Shown here: one piece after another, positions 56,734-64,000 of the stretch
How positions within the stretch are numbered: the stretch's first letter is position 1
How the letters are laid out: each line of letters begins with the position of its first letter
NCBI GenBank assembly: GCA_938743325.2
Contig: OW568884.1
Span: forward strand, 434,001 to 498,000
Reading direction: 5' to 3'
Length of the DNA: 64,000 nt
DNA from: Pycnococcus provasolii
Lineage: Eukaryota > Chlorophyta > Pseudoscourfieldiophyceae > Pseudoscourfieldiales > Pycnococcaceae
Program-made: the position numbers and the translations under genes
The notes under the pieces: model-generated
Told to the model about the DNA's origin: nothing
The model's input: only the letters and a program-made list of their open reading frames with translations
The model's database searches: none

Positions 56734-58488
56734 TCACCCGCCATGCCGGCCGTAGAAAGCAAGCACTTTCGCGTGTGCCTTGACGGCGGACTGGTTGACG
56801 CCGGCGCCCGCGATCCATAAACCTGCGAGCGACACGCAGCGGGACAACGCGACGTAAGCCTGGCCCGCCGCAAAGGCGTCCGCAACTTGGATTTCACAAC
56901 GCGATAGTGTCATCCCTTGCGCCTTGTGAACGGTGAGTGCCCAAGCAAGCTTCAAAGGAATCTGCGTGCGCGTGCCGGCGCCACCTCCTCCGTACGCCAC
57001 GCCGAAAAACGAAGCAGGTGTGATTGCGCGGACCACACCGTCGTCAAAACGCACAAGCGGCACCGTGTATTCGCCAGGCGTGATTCCATACGACAAGTGA
57101 GAGGAGCTTGGGTCCACGGCTCTCTTCTCAAAGCCTGCGACAATGCCGCGGCTCCCGTTCACAAGCTTCTGCTGCGGCCAATTCTTCACTAGGAGAACTT
57201 GAGCGCCAACCTTCAGTGCAAGTTCCATTGGCGCCTTCTTGTCGAGCGCTTGTGTGAGTCCCGCCAGTGTGGCGTCGTCGTACGTCCCCTTAGGCACGTC
57301 TTTTGCCATGAATGCCGCCTCCTCTCCTGGCAATTTGCCGAGTTGCGTCGCATTCTCGGCATCGACATTTGCATTTTTGCAGTAGAGCCTGGTTGGCAGG
57401 ATGCCATCAGTAGGCCGCGCTTTGCGCGAGACATGACACGCCGCCAGAGCAGCCTCTGTTGCAGGAGTACAAACGCCGATGCGGATCTCTTTGAGGATGG
57501 ATGCAAAATTCGAGTCGTCGCCCTGGCGCATTTGCTCTCGGAGTATGCAAACCTCTATGCCGCACGCATCCCACGCGCTCGATTCAAAGGCGAAGCCGGC
57601 GTAGCCGAGGCTAACGGGCGGCAGTTGGAAGAAGTCGCCGACGAGGATGAGCTGGAGTCCTCCAAAGGGGCGGCTAGCAGAGGCACGCGCGGCGCGCGCA
57701 ATGACATCGAGCGCTCCGAAGAGCTTGCCGTCCAGCATCGAAACCTCATCCAACACGAGAGCAGAAGCGCTTTGCCAACGCTTGATGGCTGCGGCGTTGC
57801 CTAAAACTTTCTCGAGCAATTTTTCCTGATTTCCTTTGCCGAGGCCAATACCAGCCCACGAGTGAATTGTTTGCCCTCCGATGTGCGACGCTGCGATGCC
57901 CGTTGACGCTGTCACCGCCACGGTGCCGCGCGTCTCGAGCGCCTCGACGATGTTGCGGAGCAAGAAGCTCTTCCCCGTACCAGCGTCGCCTGTGATGAAC
58001 ACATTCTTGCCGTCAACAACGCGCGCAAGTGCTGCACTTTGACTCGTTGTGAGCTTTTGCGTTTTGCTCGTACTGGTTGCTGTTTGCATCGGTGCTTTAC
58101 TCCAGAGCATCGACGGTGTCGGCGGCGCATAGTTGTATGTCTGCGACCCACCTGCACCGGGTGCACAGACCACCCGAGCCGCCTTGGCCGGCGGCGTGAG
58201 GTCGACCGTATTCGTCTGCGAAAGTCGTTTGTTTGCTGTTCCTCCTGTTGCCATACATTTAGTGTTGTGCTCTCGCACGATGCGGAGTACGTCGTCCCCG
58301 TATTCCCGAAGTTTTTGGGGGCCGACCCCGCTGACGCGTGCAAGGTCAGAAATATGCGTTGGCTTAGCTGTTGCTATATTGACAAGAACAGCGTTGGAGA
58401 AGACGACGAACGCCGGTTTTTGTATGGATTGCGCGCGTTGAAGTCGCCACGACTTGAGCGAATCGTAAAGAGCCCCGGAGACATTCAT
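56734..58488 (-). CDS. HRDC-PIF1 helicase fusion
   Basis: A 584-aa superfamily 1B DNA helicase. Residues 1 to about 75 are an HRDC-type nucleic-acid-binding domain (PAFVVFSNAVLVNIA, LARVSGVGPQKLREYG), the module usually found on RecQ helicases and RNase D. The PIF1 helicase core follows: Walker A GDAGTGKSFLL, Walker B LDEVSML, then LVGDFFQLPP, VHKAQGMTLSRCEI and YVALSRC. PIF1 enzymes unwind G-quadruplexes and limit telomerase. Telomere-like DNA lies just upstream (58661-58710). The start is the first ATG. Confidence 0.88.
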   Translation of the reverse strand: MNVSGALYDSLKSWRLQRAQSIQKPAFVVFSNAVLVNIATAKPTHISDLARVSGVGPQKLREYGDDVLRIVREHNTKCMATGGTANKRLSQTNTVDLTPPAKAARVVCAPGAGGSQTYNYAPPTPSMLWSKAPMQTATSTSKTQKLTTSQSAALARVVDGKNVFITGDAGTGKSFLLRNIVEALETRGTVAVTASTGIAASHIGGQTIHSWAGIGLGKGNQEKLLEKVLGNAAAIKRWQSASALVLDEVSMLDGKLFGALDVIARAARASASRPFGGLQLILVGDFFQLPPVSLGYAGFAFESSAWDACGIEVCILREQMRQGDDSNFASILKEIRIGVCTPATEAALAACHVSRKARPTDGILPTRLYCKNANVDAENATQLGKLPGEEAAFMAKDVPKGTYDDATLAGLTQALDKKAPMELALKVGAQVLLVKNWPQQKLVNGSRGIVAGFEKRAVDPSSSHLSYGITPGEYTVPLVRFDDGVVRAITPASFFGVAYGGGGAGTRTQIPLKLAWALTVHKAQGMTLSRCEIQVADAFAAGQAYVALSRCVSLAGLWIAGAGVNQSAVKAHAKVLAFYGRHGG

Positions 58489-58660
58489 GAGGGAAGTCAA
58501 AAGCGAATTTGGAACGGGCGCACAAGACGTGTGACAAAAAAGGCAGTCGTCCCCGTAGTCTACATATGTCAGTTGCTTTCCTGGGAAGAGGTTTCGAAAC
58601 TACGTCCGGCGAGGGCAGATCAAAGGCAAAGGCGACGCGAATAACCCAGGTGAATAAGTA

Positions 58661-58710
58661 ATAACCCTAAAGGAATCCCAAACCCTAATTTAATTTAAGG
58701 GTTTGAGATT
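58661..58710. repeat. Telomere-like motifs beside element B
   Basis: Two CCCTAA-type units and one inverted unit (aagggtttg) lie 60-120 bp from the insertion site of element B. Confidence 0.6.
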
Positions 58711-58766
58711 TTTTTGATTTTTTCTCCCTCTGCCTCTGCCTTCTGCCCTCCTCCTCAAATTTCAAA

Positions 58767-58786
58767 GATTTTGTGATATCAGATTT
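58767..58786. repeat. Left target-site duplication of element B
   Basis: The 20-bp sequence gattttgtgatatcagattt at 58767-58786 recurs with one mismatch at 60694-60713. Confidence 0.85.
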
Positions 58787-58996
58787 TAGGGGGGGCCAGT
58801 ATTGCCAATGAAGGTCATCTTTTACACAAACCGAAATTAAAACCAAAAGTAGGTCTCCTGCTCCAGTAACCAACCATAGTCAACAGGGAGGGAGGGTGGG
58901 AGGTTGTTTGCGAAGCAAGCAACCAACAGCAAGAGTGGATACGCGCGAGCAGCCTTAAGGGAGAGGCCGCCGGAGGGTCTCGAGACCCATGCGCCG

Positions 58997-59185
58997 CTAA
59001 GGTTTGCCCGACTTTTTGTCGGAAGCCACCGACTTAGCTGCCGCTTGCTTGGCAATCTGCGTGGCTCTGTTAGAGCGTATCTCTCTCTGGATGCGGGTGG
59101 TTCGCTTCGAGCGCGGCGGGTAGGCGGTTGTCTCTTCCAACAGCTGTGCCACCGTGGCGTCGGCCGTCTCCTTTGTGATGACGGT
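58997..59185 (-). pseudogene. C-terminal part of the copy B gag-like protein
   Basis: Continues TVITKETADATVAQLLEE in the same phase as copy A, then ends in a Lys-rich tail (SVASDKKSGKP). The tail differs from copy A. Confidence 0.7.
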
Positions 59186-59748
59186 GCTGACGAGAGTCAT
59201 AACTCATACCTGGATCTGGGATCCATTATTGGATCACTGGATATGTTGGAGTTTATGGTTTGGGGGTTAGTAGTTAGGACTACTTGAAACGAATCAACCA
59301 TGACCAAATCCAGCAAGTCTTAGCCACACTCGAGCGCAAAGGCACATGCTGGGGCTGCATGGAAAAGGGACACTTCTTCCTTGACAAAGATGAAAAAGGG
59401 GAATATGTGTGCAAAGTGGCCAGACAGAGAGCTGCCAATGGTGATCTCCCATCGCCCGGCACCCCTGGCAAAACTCAACCGTCTCATAAATCTAGACACA
59501 AAACGCGTCGAGCTTACGTGACACTGGATACTGAGAAACACCATACCGAAGCCTCATCATCAGAAGACGAAGACAACGTCAATGCACCTCCCGCAGGCGC
59601 CACGGACGATGGTACTGCCCCATCGGAGGGATCCCGCTCCTCCGACTCAGAAGACGAAGATCAGCATCTATTCCAATCAATTCAATACACATTTCATACA
59701 AGCTGGAGCCATCTCTATCATGGTTCTCCAATTCAACTAGATGTACCA
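59186..59748 (+). mobile_element. Insertion in element B with a zinc-knuckle-like ORF
   Basis: A sequence without counterpart in copy A carries a plus-strand open frame from about 59284, which runs to 59871 in the flanking element DNA. It has CWGCMEKGHFF (CX2CX4H) with a further Cys downstream, a Lys/Arg-rich stretch and a Ser/Asp/Glu-rich end. This recalls the nucleocapsid region of a different retroelement. I see no target duplication and no ATG at the start, so it is probably a fragment. Confidence 0.45.
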
Positions 59749-60365
59749 TTGTTCGCGACAAAGAAATCCTCAAGCTCCGCGGCGAGCTCCAGGACGCTTG
59801 TGAGCGTGTTGCGCGTGCGCTCCAGAACGGAGTCAATCTTCGCAATCTTCTTGTTCAGCTCGTTGAAGTGAACCAGGGCGTCTCCGTCTGGATCTAACGG
59901 TTTCCCGTCGTCTCCGCGCTCGACGTCCAGCTCTCCTTCGACGTAAGTCGCTAAATCCTCCACCCGGTCGTCTGTTTCCTGTTGCAGGCTCAAGACTCCG
60001 AGCTCGAGGTACGCGCTAACGCTCACGATCGATCGGAAGATCCAAGCGTTGTGCGAGGACGTATGTCCCTGTTTAACCGATTCAGCCTCTAGGTGCTGAA
60101 GAACAGGGTTCGACGGCAAGGAGAGCAGGGTTGGCTTGCCACGACGCAGAATCCCAGCCGTAGGTAGCGACTCCGCGTGGCGAGCGTCCGGATAGCTGGC
60201 CGGCACCACGTAATCTAACGTGGGCTCGCCTCCTTCGTCGGCCGCTTTCTTGCCCTTCTGCTCTGCTTCTGCAGCTGCGCGGCGCTCCTGCGCTAGCGCA
60301 ATCTCCAGCTGCAATATTTCGCGACGAGCTTCCAGAACCTCGAGTTCGTTCGGCGCGTCACCCAT
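59749..60365 (-). pseudogene. N-terminal part of the copy B gag-like protein
   Basis: Begins MGDAPNELEVLEARREILQL. About 97% identical to copy A up to FVAN, where the insertion breaks the frame. Confidence 0.75.
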
Positions 60366-60528
60366 TAATCAATCGATTAAGAATCCAACAGTAAACTTCC
60401 AATCGAAGGTTGCTGATGTTTAGATCTAAGCGTAGATACTCAGACCGTTTCGGTACACGAACTACGTCCCTCGAAGACGCGTCCGGCGTGTGTTCGACCT
60501 CCCACTACTCGCGTGTAGTGCGGCTGTT

Positions 60529-60697
60529 AGGTTGTTTGCGAAGCAAGCAACCAACAGCAAGAGTGGATACGCGCGAGCAGCCTTAAGGGAGAGGCCGCCG
60601 GAGGGTCTCGAGACCCACCGGGCGGCCGCCCAGAACCAGCTGCGCGAGCGACTCCCCCCAATCAAAAACCCCAATTAAACAAGTAGAACTGAAGATT
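60529..60697 (-). repeat. 5' repeat of element B
   Basis: Counterpart of the 179-bp repeats of copy A, about 10 bp shorter because of an internal deletion around the gggtctcgagaccc palindrome. Confidence 0.85.
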
Positions 60698-60713
60698 TTG
60701 AGATATCAGATTT
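60694..60713. repeat. Right target-site duplication of element B
   Basis: Partner of 58767-58786, with one mismatch in 20 bp. Confidence 0.85.
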
Positions 60714-60823
60714 GCTCTTGCTTTCGAACCTGGTGGTGCTTTTGAACCCGCAACTCTTGACGTGTTTTGTTTTTTCGCTTCCTCCCCTCCATCTTCGAAG
60801 CCCTGTTCTTCGAAGAGAGAAAC

Positions 60824-62734
60824 ATGTCCTCCGTCTCCCATGTGTCCATGAAGGCTCCTCGTGCTGCTCGTGCTGGTCTTGGTGCTCGTGGTCGTGCTTG
60901 TCGTGCTTGTCGTCGTCAGTCGGTTTTGGTCAGTGCTTCATCTTCGTCTGAGACCGCTGAGACTGGTGGTGCTGGGGGAGATGATCCTTCTTCTTCTTCT
61001 TCGTCGTCGTCTTCAGCAGGAGGAGGAGGAGGGAATCCGTCGGATGACGCGAAGAAGATCTTTGCGGCGATGGACCTTGCGGCGAAAGAACTCGTGGAAA
61101 GTGCTAACAACTCGAAGAAAGTCACAGAGGCGGGAAACGGGTCGTCAACTAGGGGCATGATTCTGCCAGACGGAGAAATCATCAAAAAGACGTCGGAACG
61201 TCTGAAAGATGAGGAAACCTCGGAGTCAAACGAAGATGAAGAAGCAGCAGATAAAACAACCTCCAAAAAAAAGGATGATGACAAATCAGACGATAACACC
61301 GCCTCCTCCTCCTCCTCCTCCTCGTCGTCGTCGTCGTCGTCGGACGATGAAGCAAAGTCAGCCTCCTCAGAAGCAAAAGACACCAAAGAGAAAGCATCCA
61401 CAAATTCCTCCTCCTCCTCCTCCTCCTCCTCCTCAGAAAAGAAAGGCGAATCTGCTTCTGCTTCTGAAATACCCCAACCACAAACTCCTCTGCCAACGTT
61501 CGAGACGGTGTCTACGGCAGCTTTTCGCATACGCAACGGCATTCGAAGGACGCGCACATCAAGATCCGAGGCGCTCTCTGAGCTTGCGGAATGCAACCTC
61601 TTTCTGAAGCACGAGCACGACCTGCCAACGGGAAGCTTCAAGGAACGCGGTGCGCGAAATGCGCTCCTGTGTCTCACCGACGAGCAGAGAGCCAAGGGTG
61701 TCACTTGCGCCTCGGCTGGAAATCACGCGCTTGCCGTGGCAAAGCATGCCGTGGATCTTGGAATCACCGCAAATGTCGTGATGCCCACCACGGCACCGCT
61801 CACGAAGTCATCGCGATGTGCACAGAAGGGCGCGAATGTCGTGCTGCACGGAGAAACCATTGCAGATGCTGCCCTGTACGCGAAGGAGCACTATGTCGAA
61901 GGGAAGGGCATGACGTACATCAACGGCTTTGACGACCCAGCAATCATTGCAGGTGCTGGCACCGTGGGTCTCGAGCTTGTGGAGGATGTCGAAAACCTCG
62001 ACGTCATCGTCGTGCCAACCGGAGGTGGCGGCTTGCTCGCGGGCATTTGCCTCGCCGCGAAAACAATCAAGCCTTCGATCCGAATCATTGCCGTGGAAGC
62101 TGAGCGCATGCCGTCGTTCTCCGAGGCGATGAAAGCAGGGCATCCCGTCAAGTTGAAGCTCACGGGTGCGACGTTAGCCGACGGACTTGCCGTTCCTTGC
62201 GTCGGTCCGACCAGCCTCGCTGTGGCTGCGCCTCTCGTTGACGAGTGCGTCACGGTGACCGAGAACGACATTGCCATAGCCGTGCTTCGTCTCATGGAAA
62301 CTGAACACGTCGTTCAGGAAGGTGCCGGTGCCGTTGGCGTGGCTGCTGTGCTCGCGGGCGTCATTTCCGACATAAAGGGCAAGAACGTCGCCGTTCCTCT
62401 GTGCGGCGGCAACATCGACACGACGGTGCTCGGTCGCGTCATCGATCGCGCTCTCGTGAGCGACGAACGGCTCGCACGCTTCAGCGTCGTGGTGAGCGAT
62501 CGTCCCGGCGGTATCGCTCGGCTGACGCGTATTGTCGCGGATGCGGGTGCAAGTATCAAGGAGATTGAGCACGAGCGCGCATGGCAGCAGGAGGACTTGT
62601 ACGCGGTTGAGGTGATTCTCACGGTGGAAGTGCGTGGCGGCGACCACCTGCGCGAGCTGCGCGATACGTTCAATGAGATCATCGCGAACAACGACGGGAC
62701 GATCATCAGCTGGGGCTCGTACCGCGTCGAATGA
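60824..62734 (+). CDS. Threonine dehydratase, plastid-targeted, single ACT domain
   Basis: A 636-aa PLP enzyme that deaminates threonine to 2-oxobutanoate, the first step of isoleucine synthesis. A Ser/Arg-rich transit peptide ends near a VSA-type cleavage motif. About 180 residues of acidic, poly-Ser low-complexity sequence then follow, encoded by TCC/TCG/CTC microsatellites. The PLP fold starts near residue 230, with the Schiff-base Lys in TGSFKERGARN and the phosphate loop PTGGGGLLAG. A single C-terminal ACT-like domain (VVVSDRPGGIARLTRIVADAG) resembles the bacterial medium form; plant IlvA has two regulatory modules. Isoleucine feedback is therefore uncertain. The poly-Ser stretch is the oddity. 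Confidence 0.9.
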   Translation: MSSVSHVSMKAPRAARAGLGARGRACRACRRQSVLVSASSSSETAETGGAGGDDPSSSSSSSSSAGGGGGNPSDDAKKIFAAMDLAAKELVESANNSKKVTEAGNGSSTRGMILPDGEIIKKTSERLKDEETSESNEDEEAADKTTSKKKDDDKSDDNTASSSSSSSSSSSSSDDEAKSASSEAKDTKEKASTNSSSSSSSSSSEKKGESASASEIPQPQTPLPTFETVSTAAFRIRNGIRRTRTSRSEALSELAECNLFLKHEHDLPTGSFKERGARNALLCLTDEQRAKGVTCASAGNHALAVAKHAVDLGITANVVMPTTAPLTKSSRCAQKGANVVLHGETIADAALYAKEHYVEGKGMTYINGFDDPAIIAGAGTVGLELVEDVENLDVIVVPTGGGGLLAGICLAAKTIKPSIRIIAVEAERMPSFSEAMKAGHPVKLKLTGATLADGLAVPCVGPTSLAVAAPLVDECVTVTENDIAIAVLRLMETEHVVQEGAGAVGVAAVLAGVISDIKGKNVAVPLCGGNIDTTVLGRVIDRALVSDERLARFSVVVSDRPGGIARLTRIVADAGASIKEIEHERAWQQEDLYAVEVILTVEVRGGDHLRELRDTFNEIIANNDGTIISWGSYRVE

Positions 62735-62828
62735 AACGAAACGTAACGGCGAAAACTAATTCATTCTTTCTTATTCATGTTTTTACAAAGTGGCAATAAA
62801 ATCCGTCACAAAATACTGCGGTTGTTGC

Positions 62829-63500
62829 TTACACTAGGGGAACACGGCGACGTTTGCGCCCATCCGTGGTGACTTTGACGTCGTTTTGCTCTTTCCAGCT
62901 ACTGACAACCGCGTCAACATTTCGCGCATCGGCGAAGTGTTTGCGCGTGAGCTGCTCCGTGGCGCCGACAGTGAATTTGACGCGCTCGTCGTTCAGTACA
63001 GAGACTTCGACATCGACGTCGCCATCGATTTCGTTTTGTTTGTTCGTGACTGCCTCGGCGAGTGCGTTTGCCATGGAGTCGCCGACGACGAGCGTGAGCG
63101 TGAGCGCACGGTTATCGTTTCTGACAATCCAGTCACCGTCCAATCTTTTTCTCTGTATGTCAATTTCTGCGAGCGTCAGTGGTTCGAGTACAGATTCGTC
63201 ACAAGAGAGCGCGCCGTCTTGTACTAAACGAGAAAGCGACGAGCGTGCCTCGAGGGAGACTTGCGACGCTTTCAGGTTACTTTTCCGATATGCCGCTTCC
63301 CGACGGCAGTTAGCGGCATCCCGTATTTCCGCCTCACTAAAGTCTCGCCGCAAAGACGCGAGAGACTCCTCATTCTTCTTATTTTGTGCTCGCAAAGTCA
63401 AAGAACCCAGAGATTTCCGGAAACCAGGTGAAGAAACACGCCAAGAAACACGAACATGGGACGAACATGAACGTGAACGTAAATTGACGACTGGGTTCAT
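62829..63500 (-). CDS. Organelle-targeted orphan protein, 223 aa
   Basis: From the internal ATG (MNPVVNLRSRS) the protein has an Arg/Ser-rich targeting-like N terminus, then a charged helical body (SLASLRRDFSEAEIRDAANCR), IQRKRLDGDWIV, and a C-terminal region ending in a basic KRRRV. Upstream of this ATG the open frame reads a translated minisatellite (FESISQWRH repeats) and is unlikely to be coding. I do not recognise a family. TGTAA is at ttaca 62783-62787. Confidence 0.55.
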   Translation of the reverse strand: MNPVVNLRSRSCSSHVRVSWRVSSPGFRKSLGSLTLRAQNKKNEESLASLRRDFSEAEIRDAANCRREAAYRKSNLKASQVSLEARSSLSRLVQDGALSCDESVLEPLTLAEIDIQRKRLDGDWIVRNDNRALTLTLVVGDSMANALAEAVTNKQNEIDGDVDVEVSVLNDERVKFTVGATEQLTRKHFADARNVDAVVSSWKEQNDVKVTTDGRKRRRVPLV

Positions 63501-63524
63501 CCTGAAGATCTTCCTTGGGCCAAA

Positions 63525-63645
63525 TAAATGACGCCACTGCGAAATGGATTCAAATGACGCCACTGCCAAATGACGCCACTGCGAAATGGATTCAAATGAC
63601 GCCACTGCCAAATGACGCCACTGCCAAATGACGACGCCGATGCAG
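63525..63645. repeat. Minisatellite with aaatgacgccactgc units
   Basis: About six copies of a 15-16-bp core (aaatgacgccactgcc/g) alternate with a longer variant containing gaaatggattc. It lies just upstream of the orphan gene at 62829-63500. Confidence 0.9.
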
Positions 63646-63719
63646 CGGGAGAGAAAGAAGAGGAGACGAAATAATAATGAAGGGAAGGGAGGAGCCCCCA
63701 GGGGCGGAATCCGGATCGG

Positions 63720-63789
63720 TTAGGGTAGTAGGGTATTCGGGTTAGGGTTAGGGTTAGAACTAGGGTTAGGGTGTTAGGGTTAGGGTTAT
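63720..63789. repeat. Telomere-like TTAGGG tract between divergent genes
   Basis: About eight TTAGGG units, some interrupted, in TTAGGG orientation on the plus strand. The tract lies about 90 bp upstream of the partial gene at 63881 and 220 bp upstream of the divergent orphan at 63500. Confidence 0.9.
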
Positions 63790-63880
63790 TATCATAGGGG
63801 CGGCGGCGCATCCACATGGGGTGGTGTGGCGTGCGGGGCTTTAGACGTTTTCTCGCCTAAGCTACTTTAACAAGTTTAGG

Positions 63881-64000
63881 ATGGTGGCTGATGAGCCGCT
63901 CTATGCTAACATGCAAGTGGAGGCCACTGAGAGTCGTGGTGCCTTACCCTCCTCTCAGAAGCTTAAGAAGAAGAGAAAACGCTCATCATCATCTTCATCT
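63881..64000 (+). CDS. Start of a gene that leaves the window
   Basis: A 40-codon open frame starts with ATG at 63881 (MVADEPLYANMQVEAT) and continues to the edge with a Lys/Arg-then-Ser-rich stretch (KLKKKRKRSSSSSS). That looks like a nuclear-localisation-type segment. The upstream TTAGGG tract matches promoters elsewhere here. Too short to classify. Confidence 0.4.
   Translation, partial: MVADEPLYANMQVEATESRGALPSSQKLKKKRKRSSSSSS

Larger units (their letters stand above)
58489..58786. other. Upstream region of HRDC-PIF1 gene with telomere-like motifs
   Basis: Contains ccctaaaggaatcccaaaccctaat and aagggtttg at 58661-58710 and the left target duplication of element B at its right edge. Confidence 0.6.
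58787..60693 (-). mobile_element. Gag-only-like retroelement, copy B, interrupted by an insertion
   Basis: Same family as copy A. It has the same 3' tail with the CCCCCCCTAA end (left side), the same 5' repeat (60529-60697) and a second, truncated repeat at 58911-58989. The gag-like ORF starts at 60365 but is split by about 560 bp of unrelated DNA (59186-59748), after which its C-terminal part resumes (59185-58997). The 20-bp flanking duplication marks this as a genuine insertion. It sits between the HRDC-PIF1 helicase and threonine dehydratase genes. Confidence 0.8.

Noticed and set aside
59186-59748. The insertion in element B as an intron
   Set aside because: Candidate splice joins on the minus strand do not restore the gag-like frame, and copy A has no such sequence.
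63720-63789. A true chromosome end near the right edge
   Set aside because: The tract is short and degenerate, and a coding frame continues beyond it.
1-64000. tRNA, rRNA or snRNA genes
   Set aside because: I scanned intergenic DNA for T-loop (GGTTCGA-type) and other RNA signatures and saw none I could support. A covariance-model search would be decisive.

Overview
This is nuclear DNA from a gene-dense eukaryote, most likely a unicellular green alga of the prasinophyte or core-chlorophyte type. The evidence is mixed. Plastid enzymes carry simple Ser/Ala/Arg-rich transit peptides without an ER signal peptide. One gene encodes a plant-type protein with five CCCH zinc fingers. TGTAA, the polyadenylation signal of chlorophyte algae, lies at or just after the stop codon of at least fourteen genes on both strands. 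An IQCH-like protein suggests a flagellated ancestor or life stage. Introns are rare and short: two were resolved, one in UDP-glucose dehydrogenase and one in legumain. I cannot name the species; a Pycnococcus-like prasinophyte is only a guess.

Layout. 0-16.7 kb: plastid riboflavin enzyme RibBA, UDP-glucose 6-dehydrogenase, a DOT1-like methyltransferase, SmF, a small unknown protein, IQCH, a 2OG-Fe(II) oxygenase, a lumen-targeted DUF4336 protein, Pelota and a small membrane protein. 17-26.4 kb: a 56-bp tandem array, a secreted LPMO-like protein, a secretory 14-repeat RCC1 protein, a nuclear RS/RE-rich protein, an RRM-like protein and legumain. 27.5-30.9 kb: a PWWP-SET histone methyltransferase and an HROB-like recombination factor. 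31.0-32.6 kb: retroelement copy A. 34-44 kb: the CCCH protein, a plastid DAR GTPase, TIM8, a SulP/STAS transporter with an unusual loop and IQ motif, a tandem NTF2-like protein and a Cys-rich orphan. 44-50 kb: a kinesin-7-like motor and an EF-hand/TIR-like/TPR protein. 50.5-56.7 kb: a truncated hydrolase, MoaE, gene remnants and orphan secreted proteins. 56.7-64 kb: an HRDC-PIF1 helicase, retroelement copy B, plastid threonine dehydratase, an organelle-targeted orphan and the start of a gene that leaves the window.

Three themes stand out. (1) Short TTAGGG-type telomere-like tracts repeatedly sit 80-250 bp upstream of start codons, often between divergent genes. (2) A gag-only-looking retroelement family with a telomere-like 3' end (CCCCCCCTAA) has two copies. 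One lies inside, and the other next to, such a tract, with target-site duplications of 10 and 20 bp. (3) An EF-hand/TIR-like/TPR protein keeps a WCxxE glutamate at the position used by TIR NADases and carries nearly identical 126-bp TPR units. The genes are not an operon; this is an ordinary mixed chromosome segment, and neighbours need not share function.
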